Shown piece after piece: positions 26,885-36,902 of a stretch of DNA of 50,089 nucleotides. The stretch comes from an uncultured Duncaniella sp. (GTDB lineage Bacteria > Bacteroidota > Bacteroidia > Bacteroidales > Muribaculaceae), in the NCBI GenBank assembly GCA_910586305.1, contig CAJUGS010000022.1, positions 1 to 50,089 of the forward strand, given 5' to 3'. The notes under the pieces were generated by a model, which searched no databases, was not told the DNA's origin, and worked only from the letters and a program-made list of their open reading frames with translations. Both the position numbers and the translations under genes were made by a program. Position 1 is the first letter of the stretch, and the number at the start of each line of letters is the position of its first letter.

Positions 26885-28204
26885 ATGTCAAATAATACTT
26901 TTATGAGAAAACTATATCTATTCTCCGCTTCCATGCTTGTTTCGGGAACGGTGTTGCCTCTGTCTGTCAGCGCCCAGTCGGGCGTCGGGGGCAATGAAGA
27001 CGAACTGTCTGTGAAAATTGTAGAGTACAAGGATTCCACCGACACCTACAAAACCCTTCATGAGAATGCACCAAAGCTCAAGGGTGTTCCGGATGTGCCG
27101 AGATTTGCCCTGCATGGCAAGGAGGGCAAGTTCTATATGGGTATCGGCACCAATATAAAGGTCGTACCTCTCTATGATTTCGGCAATCCTATACCTGATG
27201 ACAATATGTTCATAACTTCTGCCATTCCGATGCATATCGCTCCGGGAAACGGCGGACAGTTTAGATTCAGTGCTCAGCAGAGCAATATTTATCTGAATGT
27301 CGTGGCCCTTCCGGGTACTAAGAATCAGCTCGGCGCATATGTGTCGATAAACTTCCTCGGCAATGGCTATGCTCCCAATCTTCAGCTGGCCTATCTGAGA
27401 TTCTGGGGTTTCACAGCAGGATATAACTACTCTCTCTTTACCGATATATCGGCCTGTCCGGCTACAATAGATTATGAGGGTCCAAATTCATTTGCCTGTC
27501 AGAAACACGGAAATGTCTACTATGAGCAGACGTTTGGTAAAAAAAATCAGTGGAAGGCGGGTATAGGAATAGATATGCCTTCCAACTCGTTTACAAATGC
27601 GACACACACTTCGACTGTGACTCAGAGAGTCCCCGACATTCCTTTCTACGTACAGCGATCCTGGTGTGATGGAAAAGGGTGGTTGAGATTGTCGGGAATA
27701 GTGCGAAATCTCTATTACAGAAATGAGACGGCCCAAAAGAACGTTGATAAAGTAGGCTGGGGTGTCAAGGCAAGCGGAATGAGCCCTCTGGGTAGTGGAT
27801 TTACGGCTTACTATCAGGCAGTCTATGGCAAAGGAATAGCCAGTTACATTCAGGATCTGGGTGGAACAGGAATGGATCTCATGCCCGATCCGGGCAGCTC
27901 TTCAAGGCTCAAGGCCGTGGAGGCGTGGGGTGCTTTCGGTGCGCTGCAATACAATTTTTCTCCCTCGCTGTTCTGCACGGCCATGTATAGCCATGTGCGT
28001 ACATATGCCGGTGAGTATACCGATTCAAGTGTGCCGTGGGGGACTGGATACAAATATGCCCAGTATGTGCTCGGCAATCTCTTCTGGCAGGTCACTCCGA
28101 TTGTGCAGGTGGGAGTAGAGTACATATACGGTCGTCGCGTGGATTTCGACCGCTCTCAGGCCCATGACAACCGTATCCAGGCCATGCTTCAGGTGAGTTT
28201 CTGA
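26885..28204 (+). CDS. DcaP-like outer-membrane porin
   Basis: 439 aa. Signal peptide (about 1-30, ends VSAQ), then a short coiled or linker region and a barrel. The FALHGKEGKFYMGIGTN and VALPGT blocks are typical of DcaP-family trimeric porins. It ends LQVSF with the terminal Phe. Known DcaP porins pass small dicarboxylic acids, so glutamate passage in this context is plausible but inferred. Alternative start ATG at 26903. Last gene of the cluster; a strong terminator follows. Confidence 0.82.
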   Translation: MSNNTFMRKLYLFSASMLVSGTVLPLSVSAQSGVGGNEDELSVKIVEYKDSTDTYKTLHENAPKLKGVPDVPRFALHGKEGKFYMGIGTNIKVVPLYDFGNPIPDDNMFITSAIPMHIAPGNGGQFRFSAQQSNIYLNVVALPGTKNQLGAYVSINFLGNGYAPNLQLAYLRFWGFTAGYNYSLFTDISACPATIDYEGPNSFACQKHGNVYYEQTFGKKNQWKAGIGIDMPSNSFTNATHTSTVTQRVPDIPFYVQRSWCDGKGWLRLSGIVRNLYYRNETAQKNVDKVGWGVKASGMSPLGSGFTAYYQAVYGKGIASYIQDLGGTGMDLMPDPGSSSRLKAVEAWGAFGALQYNFSPSLFCTAMYSHVRTYAGEYTDSSVPWGTGYKYAQYVLGNLFWQVTPIVQVGVEYIYGRRVDFDRSQAHDNRIQAMLQVSF

Positions 28205-28235
28205 TTATTTCTCGTAAAAGAGTGTGATAACGGAG

Positions 28236-28280
28236 AGACTCCCCGTCTTGTCAGTGTTGAATTGACAAGACGGGGAGTCT
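28236..28280 (+). terminator. Strong rho-independent terminator after the gad cluster
   Basis: 18-bp perfect stem (28236-28253 with 28263-28280), 9-nt loop, followed by TTTAAG. Lies between convergent genes. Confidence 0.85.
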
Positions 28281-28307
28281 TTTAAGTCAGAATCCGGATA
28301 GCGTGAA

Positions 28308-31300
28308 TTATTTCACTGCTATCTTGATTGAAGATGTACGTCCCTGTGCGGTGGTGGCGGTGGCGATGTAGATGCCCTTTGCAAGAGCTGAGGCGTCCAC
28401 TGTGTCGTTGCCGGCTGCGACCTTGACACCAGCCACATTGTAGATGGCGATGGCGCAGTCTTCGGCGTTGACGCTGTAACCGTCGAATGAGATGAGCGAG
28501 GTTTCGTCGCCGGTGATATCGGCAATGCCGCTAAGTCCGGTGATTGAGAGTGTGGCCTCGATGGATCCGAAGGTGGCGGTGAGAGTGTAGGCGCCCTCTT
28601 CGAGCATCTCGATTTCGATTGTTACATTGCCGTTTTCGTCTGTCGATACGGGGTTGAATGCAAATCCGGTTTCGGAAGAGGCCTTATAGGTGATTGCTGA
28701 GGCTTCCACCTTTTCGAGTGAGAGAACCACTGTGGCCTTTTCGCCTGTCTTGATCGATACGGATGCGGGGTTGAAAGCCATAGACGCTCCGGCGGTCTGC
28801 TCGAAGTAGAGAGCGGGGAGTGTCTCGGTGAAGATCCACGGAGCATTGGCTTCGTTGCCGTCAAACTTGTAGTTGAGTCCCTCGAAGAATTCGCGGTTGA
28901 GAGAGGAAGCTTTTTCTCCCTCGGTCGACTTGTTGTCGGCGGTTACTGACGAGTCGACGGCTGCGAGATCACCGGCCACGTAGTTGTTCACGAGGCAGGG
29001 ATCGGCTGCTGCGGGATCACCCCATACGATTATCCATTCCTGGCTGTTGGGATCGTTGGGATCATAATCGGGGTTCTCATACTCATCGATATACTCGGGA
29101 TCCTCGTTTACACTTGAGCGACCCACAACGCGGTGGGTGGTCTCTATGAGACGTGCGTTATCGGCGGGAATGCTTATGGAGGTGAGTGCTACGACATTCT
29201 CCGATACGATGGGGTCTTTTGAGACGCTTGCGCTGCCCATATTGTTGGGCTGGGTTTTCAGACGACCTATCACACCGCCCACGTTCATGGTCTCGATGCG
29301 ACCATCCTTCATTGAGTAGTGTGTGCCGGGAGTGTGTGCTGCTATGGAGCCTTCCACGATATTGCGTACCACGATGCCGCGGTCAGCGTCGGCCACGATG
29401 CCACCGATGGTGTTGGCACCTTCGATCTCAAGATTGACATGACAGTCAGAGATAGTGTTCCCAGTGGTGTTGGTAGCCTTTGCAATACCGCCTACATAGG
29501 CGCCGGCTTTGACAGTACCGGTGACGTTGCAGGCAGTGATTTTGCCTCCGCGGTTGAGCTCGGCCACGATGCCGCCGAAGTGTTCGGCCTCGGGACGGTT
29601 GAAGTCAATGTTGACTGAGCATCCGATGAATTCGGAGTTCACACCTGTCTGGGTTGCGAAGGCGGCAAATCCGTTGGAGGAGCCGTCGTTTACAGTTGCC
29701 TTGTGGATGTGGACGTTGGAAACCTTGATGTTTGACGATACGTTGCCTTCTGAGAGAATCGAAGCGGCACCGTCAACAGTCACATTGGAGAGTGTGAGGT
29801 TCTTAACCTCGCAGGGCTGTACCTGGTTGGCCGAGTAGAGATTTCCGAATATGGGTTTGTCCTTGACAATGAAGTTGCGGAATGTGTGGCCGTCTCCGTC
29901 AAGCGATCCGGAGAAGAGACCTGTGATGGATGTTATGCGCTCGCCGCCAAAGTCGATGTCGTTGGCTACACGGTAGTGTGATGTGAGGTTCTTGGCTATC
30001 TGTGCGAAGTCGCCGGCGGTCTCGATGAGGTAGGGTGATGCCTGTGTGCCTTCGCCCTTGAACTTGTTGAGCGGAAGAGAGATAAACTCGGTCTGCTGCA
30101 TTCCGGATACATAGTCGGCATACTGAATCCAGATTGAGGGATTGCTGCCCTGGAGGAGGGAGATGAGGATGTTGCTTGACTGTGAGTCGAAGGGATAGTT
30201 CAGGAGTGTTTCTCCCTCGTGGTTGACCACGAGAAGCTCGGTGTGGGATTTGGGTGAGCCCGTAGATTCCTGACGCTGCACGAGGACCATGTATTCGCGT
30301 TTGTTGTCAGTGTTGAAGATGTACGGGTTCATGGCGTTGCCTGCGATATAAGGCTTGATGAGCTTGATCATCTTGCCTGCATTTACCACATCGACTCTTT
30401 TGAGCTGGCCTTCGGTGTCCAGATAGATTATCTCATGGCAGGTGTTGTCGTCATTGTCGACAAATCCGGCTGCGGCCGAGAAAACATACTCATAGGAGGA
30501 GCCGGCGGGTGTGCGGTCCATGCTCATGGAGAGAAGTGCGGAACCCTGGTTGATAGAGCTGTCAATGATGGTGCAGGGTATTACGGCCTTTGTCTCGAAG
30601 CTGGGAAAGTCTACGAAGTGGTAGACAAGGCCTCCGACAACGTCGAGGTCTTCTTCAACAAAGACATACTGGTCGGGGAAGCCTTCGACACCTGAGAGGC
30701 GGAGATATCCCATGTTGTTCTCGCCGAACGTCTTGATTGTCTTTCCGTCCTTGTCGACGATAACGTAGGATGTAGCTGTCTCAAACATCATGTCGATGTC
30801 GGATACTCCGATGATATAGGCAACAGAGTTGTCGTCGGTGAAGTCGAAAGTGATGTCGCGTGTCAGTCCGAAGAGTCCAAGGCCGTAGGCACGTCCGATG
30901 TAGCCTTCGGGAGCGTCCTCACAGGGTATGGCGGTTGTCGACTGGAGGGTGAACTCTTTGTCCCATGATCCCTTCTTGTAGAGGTCGATAATGTAGTTGT
31001 TGTCTGGAGTGAGAAGGAACTTTGAGGGATCTATTTCGCCACCCTGGTCGGCGAAATAGGGTTTCTCATAGCGGGCCACTGTGATGTATACGTCCTTGCC
31101 GCGTGAGGTCATCATCACAGGCATAGGCTCGTAGCCAGTCACTTCGGGAGAGTGTCTCATGTCCACATCGTAGGAGGCTATCTTTACGGGGCCGTTGCTA
31201 TTGTAGGTGGTTTTTGAGTAGATGTCAAAAGTCACGGACATATTATCGTCTGAACTCTTGTGCTGGCTGCCGAAGAATTCAAGATAGTAGTCCTCGCTCC

Positions 31301-31934
31301 ACTTGTCGGTGGCGGTGTTGATGGCCGAGATATAATAGCCAGGCATGGTTGTGATGTGCTCGGCGGGTGCGTTGTCGCGAAGTGAGACAACATAGGTGTA
31401 GGGCAAGGCGCCATAGCCGTCTTTCGGACGGAAATAGGCCGTGAACATGATTTCGTAGTTGGCGTCGGAGTTGAAGAACTTCTGTGTCACGAGGCTTCCA
31501 AGGTCGATGGATGAGCAGATTCCCATTCCTTCGGGAAGTTCGATGGGGGTGTCGATTACGCCTACTTTCTTGAGCTGGTCATTGTAGACTGTGCCCTTGA
31601 GTCTGGTATAGGCATATTCTTTGTAGCCACCTTCAAACTCACGGTGGAGTTCACGCTCGTAGTTGAGTTCTACAAACCAGTTTGACCCGTCGGGCATATC
31701 GAGGTAGGAAAATCCGTTCTGGCTTGTTATCTTCACATCGCCTTCGGTGACGATTTTATTGACTTTTTTAGCACTGCCGGGTTTTGTCATGTGCCAATCA
31801 GGTTTGATGGCTTTAGACTGCTGTTGCCACATTCCCGGCTTCAGTTCGAAGGGTTGCCTGGCAACTTTAGCATCGAGATTGAGCGAACAAGCCGCAGCGA
31901 TTCCCAATGCAGAGAGAAGTAAAGCTTTTTTCAT
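28308..31934 (-). CDS. Large secreted GLUG-motif protein, probable type IX cargo
   Basis: 1208 aa. Signal peptide 1 to about 22. N-terminal half (to about 640) resembles a beta-propeller-like or repeated beta structure and is unrecognised. Residues about 650-880 contain GLUG-type repeats (FAQIAKNLTSHYRVANDIDF, then GLFSGSLDGDGHTFRNFIV and several HFGGIVAEL/VGGIAKA copies). A beta-sandwich (about 1060-1130) follows. The last 70 residues look like a type A sorting domain (IAIYNVAGVKV, ALAKGIYIATATTAQGR, ends IKIAVK). This makes it a likely type IX secretion cargo; it lies next to PorU. Surface adhesion or glycan binding is possible, not shown. Confidence 0.78.
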   Translation of the reverse strand: MKKALLLSALGIAAACSLNLDAKVARQPFELKPGMWQQQSKAIKPDWHMTKPGSAKKVNKIVTEGDVKITSQNGFSYLDMPDGSNWFVELNYERELHREFEGGYKEYAYTRLKGTVYNDQLKKVGVIDTPIELPEGMGICSSIDLGSLVTQKFFNSDANYEIMFTAYFRPKDGYGALPYTYVVSLRDNAPAEHITTMPGYYISAINTATDKWSEDYYLEFFGSQHKSSDDNMSVTFDIYSKTTYNSNGPVKIASYDVDMRHSPEVTGYEPMPVMMTSRGKDVYITVARYEKPYFADQGGEIDPSKFLLTPDNNYIIDLYKKGSWDKEFTLQSTTAIPCEDAPEGYIGRAYGLGLFGLTRDITFDFTDDNSVAYIIGVSDIDMMFETATSYVIVDKDGKTIKTFGENNMGYLRLSGVEGFPDQYVFVEEDLDVVGGLVYHFVDFPSFETKAVIPCTIIDSSINQGSALLSMSMDRTPAGSSYEYVFSAAAGFVDNDDNTCHEIIYLDTEGQLKRVDVVNAGKMIKLIKPYIAGNAMNPYIFNTDNKREYMVLVQRQESTGSPKSHTELLVVNHEGETLLNYPFDSQSSNILISLLQGSNPSIWIQYADYVSGMQQTEFISLPLNKFKGEGTQASPYLIETAGDFAQIAKNLTSHYRVANDIDFGGERITSITGLFSGSLDGDGHTFRNFIVKDKPIFGNLYSANQVQPCEVKNLTLSNVTVDGAASILSEGNVSSNIKVSNVHIHKATVNDGSSNGFAAFATQTGVNSEFIGCSVNIDFNRPEAEHFGGIVAELNRGGKITACNVTGTVKAGAYVGGIAKATNTTGNTISDCHVNLEIEGANTIGGIVADADRGIVVRNIVEGSIAAHTPGTHYSMKDGRIETMNVGGVIGRLKTQPNNMGSASVSKDPIVSENVVALTSISIPADNARLIETTHRVVGRSSVNEDPEYIDEYENPDYDPNDPNSQEWIIVWGDPAAADPCLVNNYVAGDLAAVDSSVTADNKSTEGEKASSLNREFFEGLNYKFDGNEANAPWIFTETLPALYFEQTAGASMAFNPASVSIKTGEKATVVLSLEKVEASAITYKASSETGFAFNPVSTDENGNVTIEIEMLEEGAYTLTATFGSIEATLSITGLSGIADITGDETSLISFDGYSVNAEDCAIAIYNVAGVKVAAGNDTVDASALAKGIYIATATTAQGRTSSIKIAVK

Positions 31935-31975
31935 AAATGAATGATAAAGATTGATAGATGTGAGAGTATTTTATG

Positions 31976-31983
31976 CAAAGATA
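31976..31983 (-). promoter_or_regulatory. -7 box of the GLUG protein gene
   Basis: Minus-strand TATCTTTG, 41 nt upstream of the start codon at 31934; the -33 position carries TTTA. The gap to porU (31935-32048) also holds a 10-bp perfect hairpin at 31991-32022, just upstream of this box. Confidence 0.5.
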
Positions 31984-31990
31984 TGAAATT

Positions 31991-32022
31991 ATCAAGGAAT
32001 AAAGCATATTTCATTCCTTGAT
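31991..32022 (-). terminator. Hairpin after porU
   Basis: ATCAAGGAAT (31991-32000) and ATTCCTTGAT (32013-32022), 12-nt loop. Lies 26 nt after the porU stop in its direction of transcription. The T run precedes rather than follows the stem, so termination is uncertain. Confidence 0.4.
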
Positions 32023-32048
32023 TTAAAAAAAACATTAACTGTGCCGTG

Positions 32049-35000
32049 TCACATGGGTGAGACGGCGATACGCTTGGTGCTTGTTGCGGTTGCTCCCAAG
32101 CCTTCGGTCTCACTGACTGTGGCGCGGTAGATGTATATGCCGTGGCTCACACGGTTGCCTCCGGTGTCGGTGAGATTCCAGTTGACAGGAGACGATGCAT
32201 ACATATCGGCCCGGCCCGAGGTGGTGTTGGTCCACACAAGAGCACCATTAATGTCAAAGACCTCGACTTTCACTGTGAGCATTGCGTCCGGGCGGTTGTG
32301 GATTATGAAAAAGTTTGCTTCCTCTCTTGCCGGATTTGCGTCGGAGTACATCTCGAAAATCTTAGGAGCAGCGTTGGGGTCAACAAAGAATTCGATGGTG
32401 CCCGAGGCGGAGTTTCCGGCGATGTCCCAAACTTTCAGCATGGCTGTGTGGTGGCCTGGAGTCAGTTCCGGCAGACGATAGTTGATGGAGCCTGACGGTG
32501 ATCCGTCGTTGTCGAGTATGAATGAGCCCGAAACGTCGGTGAGATTCATTGTCTCGTCGATACGGACCGACATCATGTGGCCTATGCCAGACGAGGATAG
32601 GTTGAATCCGTTGTCGTCGCTGACGCGGGCTATGAGCATCGGTGAGGCGTTGACGGTTTCTCCGTTTTTGAAGCTCTCATGGTTGAGCACGAGCTGCTCT
32701 ATCACCGGAGGTTCTTCGTCGGTGATGGCATCTTGTGCCAGTCCGTAGGCATACAGAGAGCGTGATGTGCCTCCGCCCGAACCGGAGGCATCGTCGGTCT
32801 CGGCATACATCAGCAGCGTGGCCGGGCGGAAGTTATCGGCAATCTCTGTCGGCAGTAATACTGTAGTTTCCCATAGTCCTGCGTTGACTTTGGCTCGGCC
32901 TGCGTATATGCGTTCTCCCTGCTCGTCGAAGTTTCTGATTGCTTTTTCCTCAATACCTCCGTTTTTTTTGCGGCCGTATGTTGTGAAACTTCGTTCGGCA
33001 TCGTAGAGCGTCAGAGTGACGTAGCCGTTGAAATCAGACTGAATGTTGCCGTTAGGATCGGTGACACTGCCTTTCAGAAGGGTAGGTGATAGTGACGGAA
33101 TTATTGCGTCGCGGTCGGTCTCGGTTGTGATGTCTACATCGCCGACGCTGTTAAGGACAGCCATATTGTGGGGAACAGCGAGGCGCATGGCCGGATCGCC
33201 GAGAAAAACGTAGCGGAGCTTGTTTGTGTCCTGCACTCGGTTTTTGGCCCGGCGCATAGCCTCGGCTACGGGTCGTACCATTCCGTTGTCGTCACGTGCG
33301 AACAATTCAGCCCCCATGGCGTCGGAGAGATAACCGTTTTGGGTGATGAATACAGGGCGTACTGCCGAGATGCCGCCTATGACGCCTCCCGATTCAGACA
33401 TGGCCAGCATCTCGAGGCCGGAAAGCTCTGTGCCGTCCCAGTGAAGAAAAGAACAGGTGGCGCCATAGAAGAACACAGGATGACGCAGATAGAGGCTGGT
33501 AATGTCCTGGAGTGTCATGACACCTTCGCCCGAGAGTTCGCGGAGGCTGGCGTGACCTATGTAGTTCCACCACAGAGCTCCGCTGTTGAGGAGCGAGTGG
33601 AGCTTTGAGCGTGCATTGACCGTGACCCCGCCGATTTTCTCGTCGGAGTCGAGGTATACCTTGTGGTATACAAGGTTTTCTCCGAGATGGTTTGAACGCA
33701 TTTTCTGTTCGAGCGACTCGGTCTGGTCGAGATGTTCGGCCATGTCCTCGTCATCGGCGAGAAGCACTATTCTCGACCTCCATTCGCCCGAGATGGGGTT
33801 GGTGACATAGGAGATGAGACGGTCAGTGAATATTTTGGCCGCTGTGGTGTTGCGTGCCGGTATGCGTCCGACGGCTATGCAGAGCTTGTCCTGGTCGGTG
33901 CGTATGCCGGAGTTGTCTTCGAGAAACGAGTAGAAGTCGTCGGAGGAATAGGATGTGTTTTCAGAGACAGATCCGTCGGTCTGCCATGTCGGGAGATATG
34001 TTCCGTTGGAGTTTCTGATAGCCGGGGTGACTGCGCGGTGGTCGAATGTCACACCTCCCATCAGCAGGAAGTATTTCAGTGAATGTCCGTCGGGTGATGT
34101 GCCTCTGTCGTAGAACATCTTGAGCATACGGCGTATGGCGTTGATGTCCGGTGTGCCGCTTCCGAATTCGTTGTAGACCTCCTGGGGGGTGACTACAAGA
34201 ACGTCGAGTGGAGCAGTCGGGTCGTCGCGGTGCATCGCGGCTATACGCTCGCTGTGGGATGCGAGAGAGGGGTGGGTGAGTATTACCATGTCGGGCACTG
34301 AACGTCCGTGGAGGTTTTGATTGGCCACGGAGCCTGTGCGCGATGGTGTCTGAAATGTCGCTCCTGGATTCCATGCCGCATAGGAGCGCTGGCCGTTGTA
34401 TTCGGATGACCAGGCCACGCCACCGGCTGAGGGAGTGGTTTTGACAGATATTATGTTGGCCGGGTCTGTGACATCCCATACTCTGGTGTCGGCAGTTGCT
34501 CCCGCAAGAAGAAGTGAGCGTGCAGAGGTGGTGAAGTGCAGCGTGCCCGAGGCCGGCATGGCGAGTGCGCGGTTGTAGCATACGGAGATGTTGTCGAGAG
34601 CTATGAGGCTGACACTTCCGCTGTAGCTGCACTCGATGCCGAGGCTTAGTGTGGAGGAGTCGATGGTGAATGTCTTGGTGATGATGCACTCTTTGCCGTA
34701 GTCGTCTGTCGGAGCGATGCGGTCGCCGGTATTCTCGGGAAGGGGGGTACCGTTGGCGGTAAGGCGAAATACCGCAGGCGCTGAGGTGGTCTTTCCAAAA
34801 AATCCGGCTCTCAGCCACACGTTGGAACCCTCCACAAGTCCCGGAAGGTTGAATGTGAAGCGTCGTGAGCGTGTGAGGCGGAAGTCTTCGCCGAGTAACA
34901 GGTGGCCGCTTTCGGCCGGTGATGTCAGGTCGGTCTCATGACGTGTTCCGTCGATGAATGTCGTGGCGGGATTATTGTCCGGAGCCAGTCCCTCGGACTG

Positions 35001-35447
35001 CATCTCTCGGGCAGGTGTGTTGCTCTCGGTGAGGAAATAGTAACCGGTGTTGGAGTAGGGGTTGAGAGTGTGAATGAAGTTGCCTCCTTCGGCTTCAACA
35101 CGCGTGTCGACTCCGAGTGCGTAGAAGACTATTCCCCTCGATGTTACTTCGCAGTTCACTTCGGGGAGGTCGTCGATGTAATTTGAGCGTGTGAAATGGT
35201 CTGGAATGCGCAGTCCGCCATATCCGTGTATTCTCACGTTGGCCGGATTGGAGAATCCCATTGAACGCAGTTCTGATGTGGTGATGAGGTGGAGGCCTGT
35301 GCGCGTTACGGATATTCTGGTCCATCGTCCTTCGGAGAGCACCGATGAGTCTGCGTAGGTCTCGGCGGCATTAAATCCTCTTACTGCCATGGGAAAGGCC
35401 ATGAGGAGGGAGATGAGGAATATGGTCTGTCTTGCAAGAAGGTTCAT
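32049..35447 (-). CDS. porU: Type IX secretion system sortase PorU
   Basis: 1132-aa gingipain-fold (C25) protease-sortase of the type IX system. It removes C-terminal sorting domains and links cargo to surface lipopolysaccharide. Signal peptide 1 to about 24. Catalytic pair: His632 in WNYIGHAS and Cys665 in YGATCSF. The protein ends in a type A-like domain (VEVFDINGALVWT to KRIAVSPM), as PorU itself does. Length fits the family. It precedes the GLUG protein gene and follows the GH25 gene by 74 nt. Other type IX genes (porV, porK, porL and so on) are not in the window. Confidence 0.9.
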   Translation of the reverse strand: MNLLARQTIFLISLLMAFPMAVRGFNAAETYADSSVLSEGRWTRISVTRTGLHLITTSELRSMGFSNPANVRIHGYGGLRIPDHFTRSNYIDDLPEVNCEVTSRGIVFYALGVDTRVEAEGGNFIHTLNPYSNTGYYFLTESNTPAREMQSEGLAPDNNPATTFIDGTRHETDLTSPAESGHLLLGEDFRLTRSRRFTFNLPGLVEGSNVWLRAGFFGKTTSAPAVFRLTANGTPLPENTGDRIAPTDDYGKECIITKTFTIDSSTLSLGIECSYSGSVSLIALDNISVCYNRALAMPASGTLHFTTSARSLLLAGATADTRVWDVTDPANIISVKTTPSAGGVAWSSEYNGQRSYAAWNPGATFQTPSRTGSVANQNLHGRSVPDMVILTHPSLASHSERIAAMHRDDPTAPLDVLVVTPQEVYNEFGSGTPDINAIRRMLKMFYDRGTSPDGHSLKYFLLMGGVTFDHRAVTPAIRNSNGTYLPTWQTDGSVSENTSYSSDDFYSFLEDNSGIRTDQDKLCIAVGRIPARNTTAAKIFTDRLISYVTNPISGEWRSRIVLLADDEDMAEHLDQTESLEQKMRSNHLGENLVYHKVYLDSDEKIGGVTVNARSKLHSLLNSGALWWNYIGHASLRELSGEGVMTLQDITSLYLRHPVFFYGATCSFLHWDGTELSGLEMLAMSESGGVIGGISAVRPVFITQNGYLSDAMGAELFARDDNGMVRPVAEAMRRAKNRVQDTNKLRYVFLGDPAMRLAVPHNMAVLNSVGDVDITTETDRDAIIPSLSPTLLKGSVTDPNGNIQSDFNGYVTLTLYDAERSFTTYGRKKNGGIEEKAIRNFDEQGERIYAGRAKVNAGLWETTVLLPTEIADNFRPATLLMYAETDDASGSGGGTSRSLYAYGLAQDAITDEEPPVIEQLVLNHESFKNGETVNASPMLIARVSDDNGFNLSSSGIGHMMSVRIDETMNLTDVSGSFILDNDGSPSGSINYRLPELTPGHHTAMLKVWDIAGNSASGTIEFFVDPNAAPKIFEMYSDANPAREEANFFIIHNRPDAMLTVKVEVFDINGALVWTNTTSGRADMYASSPVNWNLTDTGGNRVSHGIYIYRATVSETEGLGATATSTKRIAVSPM

Positions 35448-35521
35448 AATGATGTGTAGAGAGCTATGGGCCGGTCAGTCCCGTGGAGTCTTAAATATAT
35501 ATAACGTGACAGCAATGGCGT

Positions 35522-36244
35522 TTATTGTGTCTGCGGAGCCATGCACCCCGAAGAGAAAATGTCCCACTCGGCACGTGTGCCTCCGAAGGCATTGATATCT
35601 ACAGCGCCGTCAACTCCTTCTACTCTTCCGTTGTGGGTGGCCTGCCAGAGTGTCCATCGCTCGAGTTCCGGCTCGACGGCAAGGGAGCATATCCACAACG
35701 GGTATCCCTCAAGCCTTCCGCTTATGAAGCGTGCGAAGCCGTTTTTGTTGGTGTACAGCATCACCCGGTAGCCGTGGCGTTCGAGGTGGTCGATCATTTC
35801 GGCCAGACGGTCGAGCACGAGGGCTGTTGCCTGGCTGTTGGGGTTGGTCCACTCCTCGACATCTATCACGAGCGGAAGATCGAGCTCGCGTCCGCGGACG
35901 GAATTGAGGAAGTTGAGTCCCTGCATATAGCCCGGTGTGTCGAACCGGAAGAAGTGATAGGCCCCGGCTTTCAGTCCTGCCTCGCGGGCCCTGCGCAGAT
36001 TCTCAATGAAGCGGCGGTCTTTGAACGTGGCCCCTTCGGTGGCTTTTATGATGACGAATTCGTAGCCGTCGTTGCGCACTATCGGGAAGTCTATCTCTCC
36101 GTTGTGGGCACTGATGTCGATGCCTCTGACCGAGTATTTCGCCGGGTCGGGATAGGCTGTGACGGGTCTGCTCCCGCCTCGCGAACAAGCCGCGAGCAGG
36201 AGCAAAAGCATCGTTAGCATGACAAGTGGAGAGGCGGTGCGCAT
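35522..36244 (-). CDS. GH25 lysozyme-like lipoprotein
   Basis: 240-aa lipoprotein, lipobox LAAC with Cys20. GH25 muramidase fold: RGIDISAHNG (Asp43) and the catalytic strand VIDVEEW (Asp128, Glu130), plus KATEG and AYHFFR. Expected to cleave MurNAc-GlcNAc bonds in peptidoglycan. Start at ATG 36244; the frame continues 18 codons upstream, but that would precede the lipoprotein signal. It begins 4 nt after the AlbA_2 gene, so it probably closes the tatA operon. Confidence 0.88.
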   Translation of the reverse strand: MRTASPLVMLTMLLLLLAACSRGGSRPVTAYPDPAKYSVRGIDISAHNGEIDFPIVRNDGYEFVIIKATEGATFKDRRFIENLRRAREAGLKAGAYHFFRFDTPGYMQGLNFLNSVRGRELDLPLVIDVEEWTNPNSQATALVLDRLAEMIDHLERHGYRVMLYTNKNGFARFISGRLEGYPLWICSLAVEPELERWTLWQATHNGRVEGVDGAVDINAFGGTRAEWDIFSSGCMAPQTQ

Positions 36245-36248
36245 CTTC

Positions 36249-36902
36249 TTATACGGTAAATAATCGGAATTCGTGTCCCGAGTGGCGGAAATCCACAAGC
36301 CCCATGGAATGGAGCGTCACCACTATATCCTCGGCTGTGACTCGTGACACGTGGGCTTCGTACATGAACTCCTCGACCGATACTCCGCCGGGGGTTGAGG
36401 CCATATCGAGCAGCCGGTGGCCGCGTTCGTCGATGCGGACAAGAGTTCCTTCGGAGCAGGAGGCCTGTCGCCATGCCCTGGCCATGAGCGGGGTGATGCA
36501 TATGTTTTCGTCGCGGACGCGGAAGTAGGCTTTCATTGAACCGTCGGCTTCCTTCACCATCACAGGGCGCGACTGTGAGCGGTCGATTTCCACACGCATC
36601 ACTGTGAGTCCGTCGGCCGCCTTGAAGGCTGTGACGCGAATCTGTTGCGGTGGCACACAGTGCATTTCGGCGGCCTGTTCCACAACGTAGACATCTTCTT
36701 CGTTGCGCACGCCTGCCACCACGCCGTTGTCTTTTACTCCGATGAGCAGGCGCCCTCCGTCGTTGTTGGCAAAAGCCGAGATGCTCCTGGCTATCTTGCG
36801 GCTGTCGGAGACTGCAAACTTGAAGTCCTGGTGCTCATGCTCACCCTCTTCGATGAGGGAGGCTATGTAGTATTTTCCCTTTATCCCCTTTAGGTCCTTC
36901 AT
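36249..36902 (-). CDS. Schlafen AlbA_2-like nucleic-acid-binding domain protein
   Basis: 217-aa cytosolic protein with an AlbA_2 domain (about 15-130: EHEHQDFKF, ARSISAFANNDGGRLLIGVKDNG). It is followed by a C-terminal winged-helix-like part (about 165-210: GGVSVEEFMYEAHVSRVTAEDIVVTLHSMGL reads as helix-turn-helix). Often annotated ATP-binding protein; known members act in nucleic acid binding or RNA cleavage. Overlaps luxS by 4 nt (ATGA). Its co-expression with luxS is not explained by known biology. Confidence 0.82.
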   Translation of the reverse strand: MKDLKGIKGKYYIASLIEEGEHEHQDFKFAVSDSRKIARSISAFANNDGGRLLIGVKDNGVVAGVRNEEDVYVVEQAAEMHCVPPQQIRVTAFKAADGLTVMRVEIDRSQSRPVMVKEADGSMKAYFRVRDENICITPLMARAWRQASCSEGTLVRIDERGHRLLDMASTPGGVSVEEFMYEAHVSRVTAEDIVVTLHSMGLVDFRHSGHEFRLFTV

